A stretch of DNA of 64,000 nt, from assembly GCA_966211965.1 (NCBI GenBank), contig CBIHON010000004.1, positions 1 to 64,000 of the forward strand, in the 5' to 3' direction. Origin of the DNA: CBIHON01 sp966211965. Lineage in GTDB: Bacteria; Pseudomonadota; Gammaproteobacteria; Burkholderiales; Burkholderiaceae_D. The notes under the pieces are model-generated. The model made no database searches. It was given only the letters and a program-made list of their open reading frames with translations, and was not told where the DNA came from. Below are positions 45,467-55,262 of this stretch, piece after piece; positions within the stretch are counted from its first letter, which is position 1; the number at the start of each line of letters is the position of its first letter. The position numbers and the translations under genes were made by a program.

Positions 45467-47023
45467 ATGCGGATAGGCGTACTGTTTAACGACCGTGTCG
45501 GTATCGCACACGAAATTCTTGCCGTGATGGCGCGCCGCAATATGAACGTGGTGGCAGTGGAGGTTGAGCCGCCGAATATTTATATCGATATTCCCAAGCT
45601 TGACGAAAGCGTCTTGCCTTCGCTGCGCGTGGACTGCATGGGCGTGCCGGGAGTGTATGACATGCAGGTGGTCGATATCTTGCCCGGCATGCGGCGCCGG
45701 TTGCATCTGGACACATTGATGGCGGTGATGGCGGACCCGGTGATGGCGGTGGACGCCAGCGGCCATATTGTCGCGGTCAACGCAGCTGCGGCGGCGGTGA
45801 CCGACATGAGCGAGAGCACTTTGCATGGCAAGACCTTGCAAGAGTTGTTTGGCGAGCCAGATCTGGCGACCGAGCTGGTGAATAGCGCTTTTCGCGTGCC
45901 GGCGCGCGAAGTAATGCTGTTGGGTGAACCTTTTCTGCTGGACGCAACGCCGGTTTCGGAAGCGGTGGATTCCAGCCTTGGACATACGGTGGGAGGCGTG
46001 ATTACCTTACATGCGCCGCGCCGGCTCGGCGAGCGGATTCATGCGCTGCAACACTCCGAGGGGGGAGGATTTCACTTCATCATCGGTGAATCGGCGCCGA
46101 TGCGCGCCCTCAAAGCACGTGCGGCCCGGGTCGCAACAGTCGATGCGCCGCTTTTGATCCGTGGCGAAACCGGGACCGGCAAGGAGTTGGTGGCACAGGC
46201 GTGCCATGCCGCCAGTTCGCGCAGCAATGCGCCGTTTCTCGCCCTGAATTGCGCGGCATTGCCCGAGGCTCTGGCTGAAAGCGAATTGTTCGGCTACACT
46301 CCCGGCGCCTTTAGCGGTGCCCAACGCGGGGGTAAGCCGGGCCTGATTGAAATGGCAGAGGGCGGCAGCGTATTCCTTGATGAGATTGGCGAAATGTCCT
46401 TGTATCTGCAAGCCAAGCTGCTGCGTTTCCTGAATGACGGGAAGTTTCGCCGCATAGGCAGCGAGCGTGAGATCAAGGTCAACGTGCGCATCATTAGCGC
46501 GACGCATCGCGATCTCGAAAAAATGGTGGCGGAACACACTTTTCGCGAAGACCTGTATTACCGTTTGAATGTGCTGAACCTGGAAGTGCCGCCCTTGAGG
46601 GAGCGCAAGGATGACATTTTGCTGTTGGCGCGTCACTACATCGAACGCGCCTGCGCCCAGGCGCAAAAACCTATTTGCCGTCTCAATGCGGAGGCCAGTG
46701 CGGCCTTGCTTGCAAACAGTTGGCCGGGCAATGTCAGGCAATTGCAGAACGTGGTTTTTCGCGCTGTCACCATGACCGACCAGAGGATTATCGATGCATC
46801 CGACTTGGGTTTTGCGGCGGGAAGCATATCGAAGGAAGAACCGGCGTTTCAGGAAGCAGAAGATTGGGAAAAATCCATCGCCACCTTCGAGCGCAGTTTG
46901 CTTGAGCGCCTTTACCCGCAATTTCCTTCGAGCCGCAAATTGGCGATGCGGCTCAAGACTTCTCATTCGATGATTGCAAACAAATTGCGCAAATATCGAA
47001 TCCCCTCACGTTCTGAGGGTTAA
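45467..47023 (+). CDS. TyrR-like sigma-54 enhancer-binding regulator
   Basis: 518 residues. N-terminal ACT-like domain (1-75, MRIGVLFNDRVGIAHEILAVM), PAS-like domain (78-140, VMADPVMAVDASGHIVAVNAAA), AAA+ domain with Walker A GETGTGKE (233-240) and VFLDEIGEM, then a C-terminal HTH (SRKLAMRLKTSHSMIANKLRKY). The architecture is that of TyrR/PhhR. Unlike E. coli TyrR, which lacks the sigma-54 contact loop, it has GAFSGA (280-285), one conservative change from GAFTGA, so it can probably activate sigma-54 promoters. Such a promoter lies before the racemase operon 3.3 kb upstream. The effector is unknown; an amino acid is likely from the ACT domain. Confidence 0.88.
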   Translation: MRIGVLFNDRVGIAHEILAVMARRNMNVVAVEVEPPNIYIDIPKLDESVLPSLRVDCMGVPGVYDMQVVDILPGMRRRLHLDTLMAVMADPVMAVDASGHIVAVNAAAAAVTDMSESTLHGKTLQELFGEPDLATELVNSAFRVPAREVMLLGEPFLLDATPVSEAVDSSLGHTVGGVITLHAPRRLGERIHALQHSEGGGFHFIIGESAPMRALKARAARVATVDAPLLIRGETGTGKELVAQACHAASSRSNAPFLALNCAALPEALAESELFGYTPGAFSGAQRGGKPGLIEMAEGGSVFLDEIGEMSLYLQAKLLRFLNDGKFRRIGSEREIKVNVRIISATHRDLEKMVAEHTFREDLYYRLNVLNLEVPPLRERKDDILLLARHYIERACAQAQKPICRLNAEASAALLANSWPGNVRQLQNVVFRAVTMTDQRIIDASDLGFAAGSISKEEPAFQEAEDWEKSIATFERSLLERLYPQFPSSRKLAMRLKTSHSMIANKLRKYRIPSRSEG

Positions 47024-47059
47024 ATTGTCGCAGTAACTCATTTCGTTTGGAGGTAAGAT

Positions 47060-47248
47060 TTACGGACGCTGGAAATCGTCTTCGTCTAAATCTTCCGGCG
47101 GATTGACTGCTGGAATTGCATATTTTTCTGCAGCCCAAGCTCCCAGATCGATCTGTTTGCAACGTTCGGAACAGAAGGGACGGAATTTATTGGCTTCCAG
47201 CCATTCGACTTTTTTGCCGCAAGTAGGGCAATCAACTACCACTGCCAT
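47060..47248 (-). CDS. yacG: DNA gyrase inhibitor YacG
   Basis: 62 residues, zinc-binding. Two Cys pairs, CPTCGKKVEW and FCSERCKQIDLGAWA, are the complete YacG signature, followed by an acidic tail (PPEDLDEDDF). In E. coli YacG binds GyrB and blocks DNA binding. It is last in the pil-coaE-zapD run, 17 bp after zapD, an order conserved in many proteobacteria. Confidence 0.93.
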   Translation of the reverse strand: MAVVVDCPTCGKKVEWLEANKFRPFCSERCKQIDLGAWAAEKYAIPAVNPPEDLDEDDFQRP

Positions 47249-47265
47249 GACAGTACTCTAGAAAT

Positions 47266-48021
47266 TTAGAAATTGCAGAGTGTTAGCTCGAAGGGGACGT
47301 CGCTTTCATGGGCTTTCGGTTTAAGATCGCCGCCTTGCGACGTGAATCGCACCCACAGCATGTATTTGTTGGCTGAGATCTCCGGAATGGCACCCAAGGT
47401 TTCATCGATCGCCAGACGTAGCATCTGGTATACCTTGCCTTGCAACATCTGCTGATAGCTACCAGCCTGCGCTATCATTTTAGCCGGTCGGCCGGACTCG
47501 CGCAGCAGGCGCAGTACCATCCCGATTGCGTCGAATAGTGGCGCCAGCGGCGCAAACCAGTTGGATATATCAGTAAAGCGCTGTTGCGCAGTATGATGCT
47601 GCCATGCATAGTAGGAAGGGAGATCAAATTCGCAGGCACCGCCGGGAATGATGGTGCGTCCCCGAATGCTCATCAGCCACTCATTGTCGCGTATGTGTTG
47701 ACCAGTTTTTCCTTGCGAGGCAATCAGTGCACTGCTGATCCGATCCAATTCAGTCAATATCGCATCGAGGCGCTGAGGCTCGACATTCGGGTTTGACTTA
47801 AAGCTCAGCAAGGTTTGTTTTTGACGTTCCAGTTCCTGCAGCAAATCGGATTTGAGGTCGGCGCGACCGGCGACTTCAAGCATTTCAAAAATCGTGGAGA
47901 GAGCAACATGGTGTTGCTGCGGGCTTTCCTGATGTAAGAAAAACGAGAATTTCTCGTATAAATCTTCCAGCCGCAATAACGTGCGAATACGCTCGTTGAA
48001 AGGGTATTCGTAGACAATCAA
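47266..48021 (-). CDS. zapD: Cell division protein ZapD
   Basis: 251 residues, all-alpha then beta. ZapD bundles FtsZ filaments by binding the FtsZ C-terminal peptide. Family features are the start YEYPFNERIRTLLRLEDLY, the CEFDLPSYYAW motif and the C-terminal LWVRFTSQGGDLKPKAHESDVPFELTLCNF. It is positioned between coaE (63 bp away) and yacG, the usual order. Confidence 0.94.
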   Translation of the reverse strand: MIVYEYPFNERIRTLLRLEDLYEKFSFFLHQESPQQHHVALSTIFEMLEVAGRADLKSDLLQELERQKQTLLSFKSNPNVEPQRLDAILTELDRISSALIASQGKTGQHIRDNEWLMSIRGRTIIPGGACEFDLPSYYAWQHHTAQQRFTDISNWFAPLAPLFDAIGMVLRLLRESGRPAKMIAQAGSYQQMLQGKVYQMLRLAIDETLGAIPEISANKYMLWVRFTSQGGDLKPKAHESDVPFELTLCNF

Positions 48022-48084
48022 AGTAGCATCCCTTTAAAGTTGAGCTGGGCTCCGATACGTGATTCTGAACGAAGCGGCCGGAAA

Positions 48085-48735
48085 TTACAAATGCTGCATG
48101 TCTTTTGCCCCCTCTTGCCCGGATAACGAGGCATACAGCGCGTGCAAGCGTTCAATTTGCGGCTCCAGCTCTGCTTGATCGCCCTCATTTTCTATGACGT
48201 CGTCCGCCGTCGCCAAACGCGTTTTGCGCGAAACCTGGGCTTCCATGATGGCAAGGACTTGAGCTTGGGATAGTCCATTGCGGCTCATTACGCGGGCAAT
48301 TTGATGTTCTTCAGGGCAATCGACGACCAATACACGCGAAACCCGTTCTTTCCATGAAGCGGATTCGATCAGCAACGGTACCACGAGTATCAAGTAGATG
48401 CCGTGAGCATGCATTGCAGCGTTTTCCGTTTCGGCCCGGATTAATGGATGAAGGATGGATTCCAAGCGTTTTCTTGCCGCAGGATCGTTAAATACGTACT
48501 CCCGCATTTTCGCCCGGTCCATAGCGCCATTGGACAGCAGGAAAGCGGTTCCGAATTGATCGCGAATAGCGCCGATCGCTAAGCCATTCGGTGCCGTCAA
48601 TTGATGGGCAATTTGATCGGTATCAATCACCGCCGCACCGCGTTGTGCAAACAGATTGGCCACAGTGGTCTTGCCACAGCCGATCCCGCCGGTTAATCCC
48701 ACTGTGAATCTGGCTGCCGGCTTGGTGGTGTACAT
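48085..48735 (-). CDS. coaE: Dephospho-CoA kinase
   Basis: Last step of coenzyme A synthesis. 216 residues, P-loop kinase. Walker A is GLTGGIGCGKTTVANLF, the substrate Asp follows in VIDTDQIAHQLT, and the lid region VVDCPEEHQIARVMSRNGLS is typical. It starts 9 bp after pilD and is probably read from the pilus gene transcript. Confidence 0.95.
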   Translation of the reverse strand: MYTTKPAARFTVGLTGGIGCGKTTVANLFAQRGAAVIDTDQIAHQLTAPNGLAIGAIRDQFGTAFLLSNGAMDRAKMREYVFNDPAARKRLESILHPLIRAETENAAMHAHGIYLILVVPLLIESASWKERVSRVLVVDCPEEHQIARVMSRNGLSQAQVLAIMEAQVSRKTRLATADDVIENEGDQAELEPQIERLHALYASLSGQEGAKDMQHL

Positions 48736-48744
48736 TGCTATGTT

Positions 48745-49608
48745 TTAATGAAAGCCAAGAAAAGTTTGTGAGAGCTGTTTCCCATAGAGCAAGGTAATAA
48801 TTCCAGCTGCAGCCAGATAGGGGCCGAATGGGATAGGGATATCACGTCCGCGTTTGGCCAAAATAATCAAGCTGATACCAACGACGGCACCGACAAGAGA
48901 AGACAACAGAACGATGACCGGCAGCATTTTCCACCCCAGCCATGCACCCAAAGCGGCCAGCAGCTTGAAGTCGCCGTAACCCATTCCTTCCTTGCCGGTG
49001 ATGAGCTTGAACAGCCAATAGATCGACCAAAGACACAGATAGCCCACGACCGCACCAATAACCGCCTCATTTAGAGGAACGAAGGTCCCGTTCAAGTTCA
49101 CCAGGAGTCCGCACCATAGCAAAGGAAAGGTCAAATCGTCCGGCAGTAGTTGTGTATCGGCATCTATGAAAGTCATGGCAATAAGCAGATAGCTGAAAAC
49201 AAGGGTGGAAAGCCCCATCAAACCGCTGCCGAAATGCCAAATCAAGAAGGCTGATAAAAAACCGGTCAATATTTCAACAATCGGGTAGCGTGCCGAAATC
49301 GGCGCTTTACACGCGATGCATTTACCGCGAAGGACCAGATAACTAATGACAGGAATATTCTCTAAAGCTGAGATTTGATGCCCGCATTGAGGACATGCTG
49401 AACGCGGCACCACCAAATTGTAGCGGTCGGTATGCGGTAACGGTTGTTCGCTTTCGTGAGCAACATAGTTATCCGATTCGCGTTGCATCATCTTAGGGAT
49501 ACGATGAATGACAACGTTCAGGAAACTGCCTATCAGCAGTCCGAAGATGCCTGCTATCGCCGCGGGAAGAAAATCCCCCGGCGGCGCAGACAGAAGCAAA
49601 TCAAGCAT
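48745..49608 (-). CDS. pilD: Prepilin peptidase/N-methyltransferase
   Basis: Cleaves and N-methylates type IV prepilins in the inner membrane. 287 residues with about eight membrane helices. The cytoplasmic loop has both CxxC pairs (CPQCGHQIS, CIACKAPIS), and the aspartyl protease residues lie in IDADTQLLPDDL and GMGYGDFKLLAALGAW. It overlaps pilC by one base (TGATG). Confidence 0.95.
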   Translation of the reverse strand: MLDLLLSAPPGDFLPAAIAGIFGLLIGSFLNVVIHRIPKMMQRESDNYVAHESEQPLPHTDRYNLVVPRSACPQCGHQISALENIPVISYLVLRGKCIACKAPISARYPIVEILTGFLSAFLIWHFGSGLMGLSTLVFSYLLIAMTFIDADTQLLPDDLTFPLLWCGLLVNLNGTFVPLNEAVIGAVVGYLCLWSIYWLFKLITGKEGMGYGDFKLLAALGAWLGWKMLPVIVLLSSLVGAVVGISLIILAKRGRDIPIPFGPYLAAAGIITLLYGKQLSQTFLGFH

Positions 49609-50840
49609 CAGACGACGGATCCCAATTTGAAGATGGGAAGATACATTGCAACCACCAATCCACCGATCAGCCCTCCCAAAATAACCATGATGAGTGGTTC
49701 CATCAGGCTGGAAAGGGAGGCAACAGCTTCGTCCACTTCATCTTCATAAAAATCCGCAACTTTGCCCAACATTTGGTCCAGCGATCCTGATTCCTCACCA
49801 ATCGCTACCATCTGCGTCACCATGTTCGGAAATACCTCTGAATTTTGCATGGCTACTGTCAAGCTGGTGCCTGTACTGACTTCCGTTTGGATTTTTTTTG
49901 TGGCATCGAGATACACGGCATTGCCAGCTGCTCCCCCAACAGAATCCAAAGATTCCACCAATGGAACGCCTGCAGCAAACATGGTTGCTAAGGTTCTGGT
50001 CCAGCGCGCCATCGTAGCCTTGCGCACAACTGGGCCAAAGATTGGAATCTTGAGCAATAGGGTATCCATGAAACGTTGCACCTTAAGGGAGCGTTTCCAC
50101 GATTGGAAGAAAAAATACAGGCTGCCGAAAAGGCTGCCAAAAATGATGTACCAATATTTGACGAAGAAATCGGAAATTGCCATGACAAACAAGGTCGGAG
50201 CCGGCAAGTCGGCGCCAAAGCTCGTGAATACTTGTTTGAACGCGGGCACAACCCAAATCATGATCACGGCAGTTACGATGAATGCTACAGCCATGATTGA
50301 AACAGGATAAAACAGGGCGGATTTGATTTTGCCCTTGATCGCAAGAGTCTTTTCCTTGTAAATCGCCAAGCGCGTTAACAAATCTTCCAGAATGCCGGCC
50401 TGTTCGCCGGCACCAACCAAATTACAGAACAATGCGTCAAAATACAGCGGATACTTACGAAAAGCTTGATTCAGACTGGTGCCGGTCTCAACATCTGATC
50501 GAATTTCCTGAATTAATTTGGCTACTGAAGGATTGGCATGCCCCTTCGCGACGATATCAAAGGATTGCAGTAAAGGCACGCCGGCTTTCATCATCGTAGC
50601 CAGTTGGCGGGTGAAGAGACTGATGTCTTTGTCGGTGATTTTCTTTCCGCTGTTAAAGGTCTTCTTTTTTACCTTGGTAACGAGAATTCCCTGGCGGCGC
50701 AGCGTCGTATTGACGATGGTTTCGCTGTTTGCGCGGAGTTCGCCACGGACCGTCTTGCCCGTCTTGTCTTTCCCTTCCCAGGCGTAGATCGATTCTTTTA
50801 TGATTCGCGTACTCGCGGTCTTTCGGGCTGCAGTTGCCAT
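49608..50840 (-). CDS. pilC: Type IV pilus inner-membrane platform protein PilC
   Basis: GspF-family platform protein that couples the PilB motor to pilin insertion. 410 residues with two homologous T2SSF domains (DISLFTRQLATMMKAGVPLLQSFD and MARWTRTLATMFAAGVPLVESLD) and three membrane helices. The N-terminal region carries the YAWEGKDKTGKTVRGEL motif. It follows pilB by 18 bp, with GGAGGAGAGC before the start. Confidence 0.95.
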   Translation of the reverse strand: MATAARKTASTRIIKESIYAWEGKDKTGKTVRGELRANSETIVNTTLRRQGILVTKVKKKTFNSGKKITDKDISLFTRQLATMMKAGVPLLQSFDIVAKGHANPSVAKLIQEIRSDVETGTSLNQAFRKYPLYFDALFCNLVGAGEQAGILEDLLTRLAIYKEKTLAIKGKIKSALFYPVSIMAVAFIVTAVIMIWVVPAFKQVFTSFGADLPAPTLFVMAISDFFVKYWYIIFGSLFGSLYFFFQSWKRSLKVQRFMDTLLLKIPIFGPVVRKATMARWTRTLATMFAAGVPLVESLDSVGGAAGNAVYLDATKKIQTEVSTGTSLTVAMQNSEVFPNMVTQMVAIGEESGSLDQMLGKVADFYEDEVDEAVASLSSLMEPLIMVILGGLIGGLVVAMYLPIFKLGSVV

Positions 50841-50858
50841 GCTCTCCTCCTTTTTTCT

Positions 50859-52592
50859 TTATTCGTTGGTGCAGCCAAGTACTTCTTCCAGGCTGGTAAG
50901 TCCTTGTTTGACTTTGACCAAGCCAGATTCCCGCAATGTTTTCACGCCGTCCATTCTGGCTTGTGCTTCTATTTCAAGGGCAGTGCCGTGGGCCAGGATG
51001 ATGCGTTCGATGTTTTCAGTGATCGGCATGATTTGATAGATGCCAACCCGGCCTTTGTATCCACTGCCATTACAGCGTTCGCATCCAACCGGCTTATACG
51101 GCAGCCAAGTGCCATCCAGTTCGTCCTCCTTGAATCCTGCTTCCAATAGGGCTTCATCAGGAATCACGGTTGTTTGTTTACAGGTGCAGAGGCGGCGGGC
51201 CAAGCGTTGCGCGGTGATTAGAATCACCGACGATGCGATATTGAAAGGGGCAACGCCCATATTCATCAGGCGGGTCAGCGTGGCCGGCGCATCGTTGGTA
51301 TGCAAGGTAGAGAACACCATATGGCCGGTTTGCGCCGCCTTGATTGCGATATCCGCAGTTTCAAGGTCGCGTATTTCGCCGACCATAATGATGTCCGGGT
51401 CCTGCCGCAAAAAAGCCTTCAGTGCCACGGGAAAAGTCAAGCCGGCACGGTCATTCACATTAACCTGGTTGACACCGGGCAGGTTGATTTCAGCGGGATC
51501 TTCTGCAGTAGATATATTGATGCCGGGCTTGTTGAGGATGTTCAAGCAGGTGTACAAGGAAACGGTCTTGCCGGAACCGGTTGGGCCGGTCACCAGTACC
51601 ATGCCATACGGGCGCTGGATTGCATTCAATAACAATTCCTTTTGGTCGGCTTCGTAGCCCAATGCTTCGATTCCCATCTGGGCCTGAGTGGCATCCAGAA
51701 TCCGCATGACAATCTTTTCCCCGAACAGAGTCGGGAGCGTGCTCACACGGAAATCGATGGAACGGGTTTTCGAGATCACCAACTTCATCCGGCCGTCTTG
51801 CGGCACCCGCTTTTCCGAAATGTCGAGCTTGGAAATCACCTTGATCCGGGATGCGAGTTTTTCTTTGATTGCAAGAGGCGGCTGTGCGACCTCACGCAAT
51901 ACTCCATCGATACGCAAGCGGATACGATAAAACTTTTCGAAGGGTTCGAAGTGCAAATCGGATGCGCCCATATTGATGGCGTCGATCAGGATTTTTTGCA
52001 AAAATTTGACGACCGGCGCGTCGTCAATGTCGTTTGACGCAGGGTCAAGCGGTGCTGCAGCATCCTCCTCGGCGAAATCGATGTTTTCGATTTCATCACC
52101 GATCAGTTGCTTGAGATTTTGCTCTGTACTCTGCCCCAGTTTGTCAATCAGTTTCAGCAATACCGGATGCTCGACAATGACCGGCTCAACCGTCAATTCG
52201 GTTTGGAACTTGATCTGATCCAGCGCTTGCGTATTGGTTGGATCAGAAATGGCTACCGATACCTTGTTGCCGCGTTTGGATAGCGCGATCACCCGCTGGT
52301 TTTGCATAAGCTTGGGATCGATAATTTTTTCCGGCAGGGAATTGCTATTGAAAGCCGAAAAATCAAGAATCGGATAGCCAAATGTTTCCGAGCAAAATGT
52401 TGCAAGTGCCCGTGCGTCGATACTGCCGCTTTGCAAAAGAACGTCGATGAAGGCGCTCTTCTCGGTAAGCGCCTGTTTGTTCAGGGTATCAATCTGTTGG
52501 GCCGACAGGCGGCCGGCTTGCAAAAGCGCGCGCGCAAGGCCGGACATTTGCGTATTGGAAGCCGGGTTAGGAAGGACTGCAGCCATGATCAT
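50859..52592 (-). CDS. pilB: Type IV pilus assembly ATPase PilB
   Basis: Extension motor of the type IV pilus. 577 residues with an N-terminal MshEN/T2SSE-N domain, then the ATPase with Walker A GPTGSGKTVSLYT, Asp box LRQDPDIIMVGEIRDLETADIA and His box TGHMVFSTLHTND. A tetracysteine zinc site spans CTCKQ to CERCNGSGYKGR. ATG 52592 and an ATG two codons later are both possible. It heads the pilBCD-coaE-zapD-yacG run; the pilin and retraction genes are elsewhere. Confidence 0.95.
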   Translation of the reverse strand: MIMAAVLPNPASNTQMSGLARALLQAGRLSAQQIDTLNKQALTEKSAFIDVLLQSGSIDARALATFCSETFGYPILDFSAFNSNSLPEKIIDPKLMQNQRVIALSKRGNKVSVAISDPTNTQALDQIKFQTELTVEPVIVEHPVLLKLIDKLGQSTEQNLKQLIGDEIENIDFAEEDAAAPLDPASNDIDDAPVVKFLQKILIDAINMGASDLHFEPFEKFYRIRLRIDGVLREVAQPPLAIKEKLASRIKVISKLDISEKRVPQDGRMKLVISKTRSIDFRVSTLPTLFGEKIVMRILDATQAQMGIEALGYEADQKELLLNAIQRPYGMVLVTGPTGSGKTVSLYTCLNILNKPGINISTAEDPAEINLPGVNQVNVNDRAGLTFPVALKAFLRQDPDIIMVGEIRDLETADIAIKAAQTGHMVFSTLHTNDAPATLTRLMNMGVAPFNIASSVILITAQRLARRLCTCKQTTVIPDEALLEAGFKEDELDGTWLPYKPVGCERCNGSGYKGRVGIYQIMPITENIERIILAHGTALEIEAQARMDGVKTLRESGLVKVKQGLTSLEEVLGCTNE

Positions 52593-52712
52593 TACGCCAA
52601 AGGATTACACCGGAAAACGTCTAAACAGCGTTAGATAATGCCTCTAGGCATCTAATTTGTAAAGATATTGTGACATATTGCTAAGTTGTTGCGCCAATGT
52701 TTGGACGCAATG

Positions 52713-54008
52713 TCACACTTTCTCCAATCTTGTTGTTTTTGCGGCGAGTGATATCAGCTTAACGACCTTGATCGATTGATGCTGAACTTGAATGATTTCG
52801 ACGATGCAGTCGGCGATTTTTAAGCTCACATTTGCTTCCGGAATGTCGCGAAGCAATTCCAGCAACAAGCCGTTCAAGGTTTTTGGGCCATCGAGCGGTA
52901 AATTCAGGCCGAGACGCTTGTTGATTTCGCGCAGCGTACACGTCCCTTCCAGAATGCATTCGCCCTCCTCACTCCACGAAAAGCTGTCAGCACGTGCAAC
53001 GCACGGCATGGAGGTGGTGAACTCGCCAATCATTTCTTCAATGATATCCTCTAGGGTCACCAAGCCTTGAACTTCTCCGTATTCATCGACGATGATGCCG
53101 AGCTTTTCATGGTTTTCCTGAAAATATTGCAGTTGGGTGAATAAATCCGTTTCTTCAGGGATGAAATAAGGCTGTGTCAATAATTCGCGGAAATGCTCGA
53201 CCGTCAACTCATCGCTCTGATTTAGCAAGCCAACGGCTTTACGCACATGCAGGATGCCGACAATCTGGTTGATTTCACCTTCATGGACTGGAAGCTTGTT
53301 GTGATAACAAGTGGCGAGTTGGTGTTTGATTTCATCGACCGGAACCGAGAGATTGAGAGCTTCGATTTGTGCGCGTGGCGTCATCACATCTTCAACCGAA
53401 ATTTTTTCGAGGTCGAATAAATTGAGCAAGATACTCTTATGTTTCTTAGGGATGAAGTTGCCGCCCTCCAATACAATCGACCGCAATTCTTCGCGTGAAA
53501 CCGTATTGCTTCCGGCTTTTTGCTGTATGCGCAAAATGCGCAGCAGAAAGCGCACAATCAGATTAGTAAGCCACACCAGCGGATTCATCGCGAACATCAA
53601 AAAACGCAATATTGGCGCGATGGCTAGAGCGATACGTTCCGGATAGGCCGCACCAATGACTTTGGGGGTGATTTCCGCAAAAATAATGATGGCGAACGAG
53701 ACCGCTGTAGAGGCGATCGCAAGGGCGTATTTGCTTTCTCCGAAGTAATAAATTGCGAACGCAGCCGCCAATGCAGATGAGGCGGAATTGATCAGGTTAT
53801 TGCCGAGAAGGATAACCCCCAGCAGGCGCTCGGTTTGTTCCAGCAAGCTTAGCGCCAATTTGGCGCTCCTGTTTCCGGCCGATGCAAGATGTCTGACGCG
53901 ATGCCGGTTCAGTGCCATCATGGCGGTTTCGGCAATCGAAAAAAAGCCGGAAATCAGTATGAGAAAAATCAGCCCAAGAATTTGGGCCCATAAAGGCACG
54001 GTATCCAA
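52713..54008 (-). CDS. CorC/HlyC-type CNNM membrane transporter
   Basis: 431 residues. N-terminal DUF21/CNNM membrane domain with about four helices (LILISGFFSIAETAMMALNRHRV; GNNLINSASSALAAAFA), then a CBS pair (VEDVMTPRAQIEALNLSV; LGIIVDEYGEVQGLVTLEDIIEEMIGEF) and a C-terminal CorC_HlyC domain (CILEGTCTLREINKRLGLNLP). Relatives export Mg2+ or Co2+, and others are annotated as hemolysins without good evidence. The likely role is divalent cation efflux. It is a single gene between pilB and tRNA-Pro. Confidence 0.9.
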   Translation of the reverse strand: MDTVPLWAQILGLIFLILISGFFSIAETAMMALNRHRVRHLASAGNRSAKLALSLLEQTERLLGVILLGNNLINSASSALAAAFAIYYFGESKYALAIASTAVSFAIIIFAEITPKVIGAAYPERIALAIAPILRFLMFAMNPLVWLTNLIVRFLLRILRIQQKAGSNTVSREELRSIVLEGGNFIPKKHKSILLNLFDLEKISVEDVMTPRAQIEALNLSVPVDEIKHQLATCYHNKLPVHEGEINQIVGILHVRKAVGLLNQSDELTVEHFRELLTQPYFIPEETDLFTQLQYFQENHEKLGIIVDEYGEVQGLVTLEDIIEEMIGEFTTSMPCVARADSFSWSEEGECILEGTCTLREINKRLGLNLPLDGPKTLNGLLLELLRDIPEANVSLKIADCIVEIIQVQHQSIKVVKLISLAAKTTRLEKV

Positions 54009-54041
54009 CGGGTCACCGTAAAGAGTTGGAAAAGGCAGGAT

Positions 54042-54118
54042 TGGTCGGGGTGAGAGGATTCGAACCTCCGGCCTCTACGTCCCGAACGTAGCGCTCTACC
54101 AGGCTAAGCTACACCCCG
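54042..54118 (-). tRNA. tRNA-Pro (anticodon CGG)
   Basis: The minus-strand sequence folds as a complete cloverleaf: acceptor stem CGGGGTG/CACCCCG, D arm with TAGCTTAGCCTGGTAGAGC, anticodon stem CTACG/CGTAG around loop TTCGGGA (anticodon CGG, reads CCG), and T arm GGTTCGAATCC. ACCA at the 3' end is genomically encoded (54045-54042). Confidence 0.97.
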
Positions 54119-54156
54119 ATTCGAGTGCCGCATGTTGGCTTGCTTGCTTTGCAAGA

Positions 54157-55146
54157 TCAATGGTTGCGGTTTACTGCGAAAGAAGATAATTGTAGCAAGG
54201 AATCCTTGAATTGACTATCCGTGAGCGTGCCGATTGAGTCGCTCGCGCGGCGTGCGGCTTTTTCCGCTTCATCTTTGGTATAGGCAAGCGCACCCGAACT
54301 CGTAATTGCTGCGAGGATTTCATCGAAATGCTGTTCGTCGCCATTTTCAATGCAGGTGCGCACTAGTTCGCGTTGGCTGGGGGTGCCATTCTCCATCAAA
54401 TAAATCAATGGAAGCGTCGGCTTGCCTTCGCGTAGATCGTCTCCCACGTTTTTGCCGATATCCGCAGCATTGCCGGAATAATCCAGTACGTCATCGATCA
54501 GTTGAAAGGCCGTGCCGAGGGATCTTCCGTATTCGGCGGCCGCTTCGATTTCCTGATTCGATGCGCCGGCAATCAAGGCGCCTAGCTGCGCGGCAGCTTC
54601 GAACAACTTGGCGGTTTTTGAGCGTATCACCTGAAGATAGCGTGCTTCGGTTACGTCCGGGTCGTGCATGTTCAATAATTGCAGCACTTCGCCCTCGGCA
54701 ATCACGTTGGTTGCATCTGCCAGAATCTGCATCACACGCATGTCATTAACCGACACCATGATCTGGAAGGCGCGCGAGTAGACAAAGTCGCCAACCAGGA
54801 CCGAGGCTGCATTTCCGAACAATGCATTGGCAGTTTGGCGACCCCGGCGCAGCGCAGACTCATCTACCACGTCGTCATGCAATAGGGTTGCGGTATGGAT
54901 GAACTCCACGACGGCCGCTAGTTCGTGGTGATGCTTGCCGCGATAGCCGTAAGCATTAGCCATCAAAAGCACGAGTATGGGACGAATGCGTTTGCCGCCG
55001 GCGCTGATGATGTATTCGGCAATTTGGTTTACCAGCGGCACATCGGAGTGCAATTGCTGCCGGATTACCGTATTGACTGCCTCCATATCGACGAGGATGG
55101 GCTGGAGGATACTGTTTTGTGTGGTGTTTTGGTCGGCGGCAGACAA
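54157..55146 (-). CDS. ispB: Octaprenyl diphosphate synthase
   Basis: Makes the C40 side chain of ubiquinone. 329 residues from TTG 55146, which has GCAGG 8 bp upstream and begins SAADQNTTQNSILQPILVDME; ATG 55167 is an alternative. The two Asp-rich motifs are LLHDDVVDES and QLIDDVLDYSG, and GGKRIRPILVLL is the first conserved region. Chain length specificity is inferred from the family and from divergence with rplU-rpmA-obgE, the order in most proteobacteria. Confidence 0.93.
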   Translation of the reverse strand: MSAADQNTTQNSILQPILVDMEAVNTVIRQQLHSDVPLVNQIAEYIISAGGKRIRPILVLLMANAYGYRGKHHHELAAVVEFIHTATLLHDDVVDESALRRGRQTANALFGNAASVLVGDFVYSRAFQIMVSVNDMRVMQILADATNVIAEGEVLQLLNMHDPDVTEARYLQVIRSKTAKLFEAAAQLGALIAGASNQEIEAAAEYGRSLGTAFQLIDDVLDYSGNAADIGKNVGDDLREGKPTLPLIYLMENGTPSQRELVRTCIENGDEQHFDEILAAITSSGALAYTKDEAEKAARRASDSIGTLTDSQFKDSLLQLSSFAVNRNH

Positions 55147-55262
55147 GATAAAACCTGCAAAGATCATCAATTGCGGGGAATTATACGACGACAAGCCTGT
55201 CGAGCCGCCGCCCTTCACGCAAACAGGCGGCGACGGTTTCTTTTTGGATGGTTGTGCCGATT

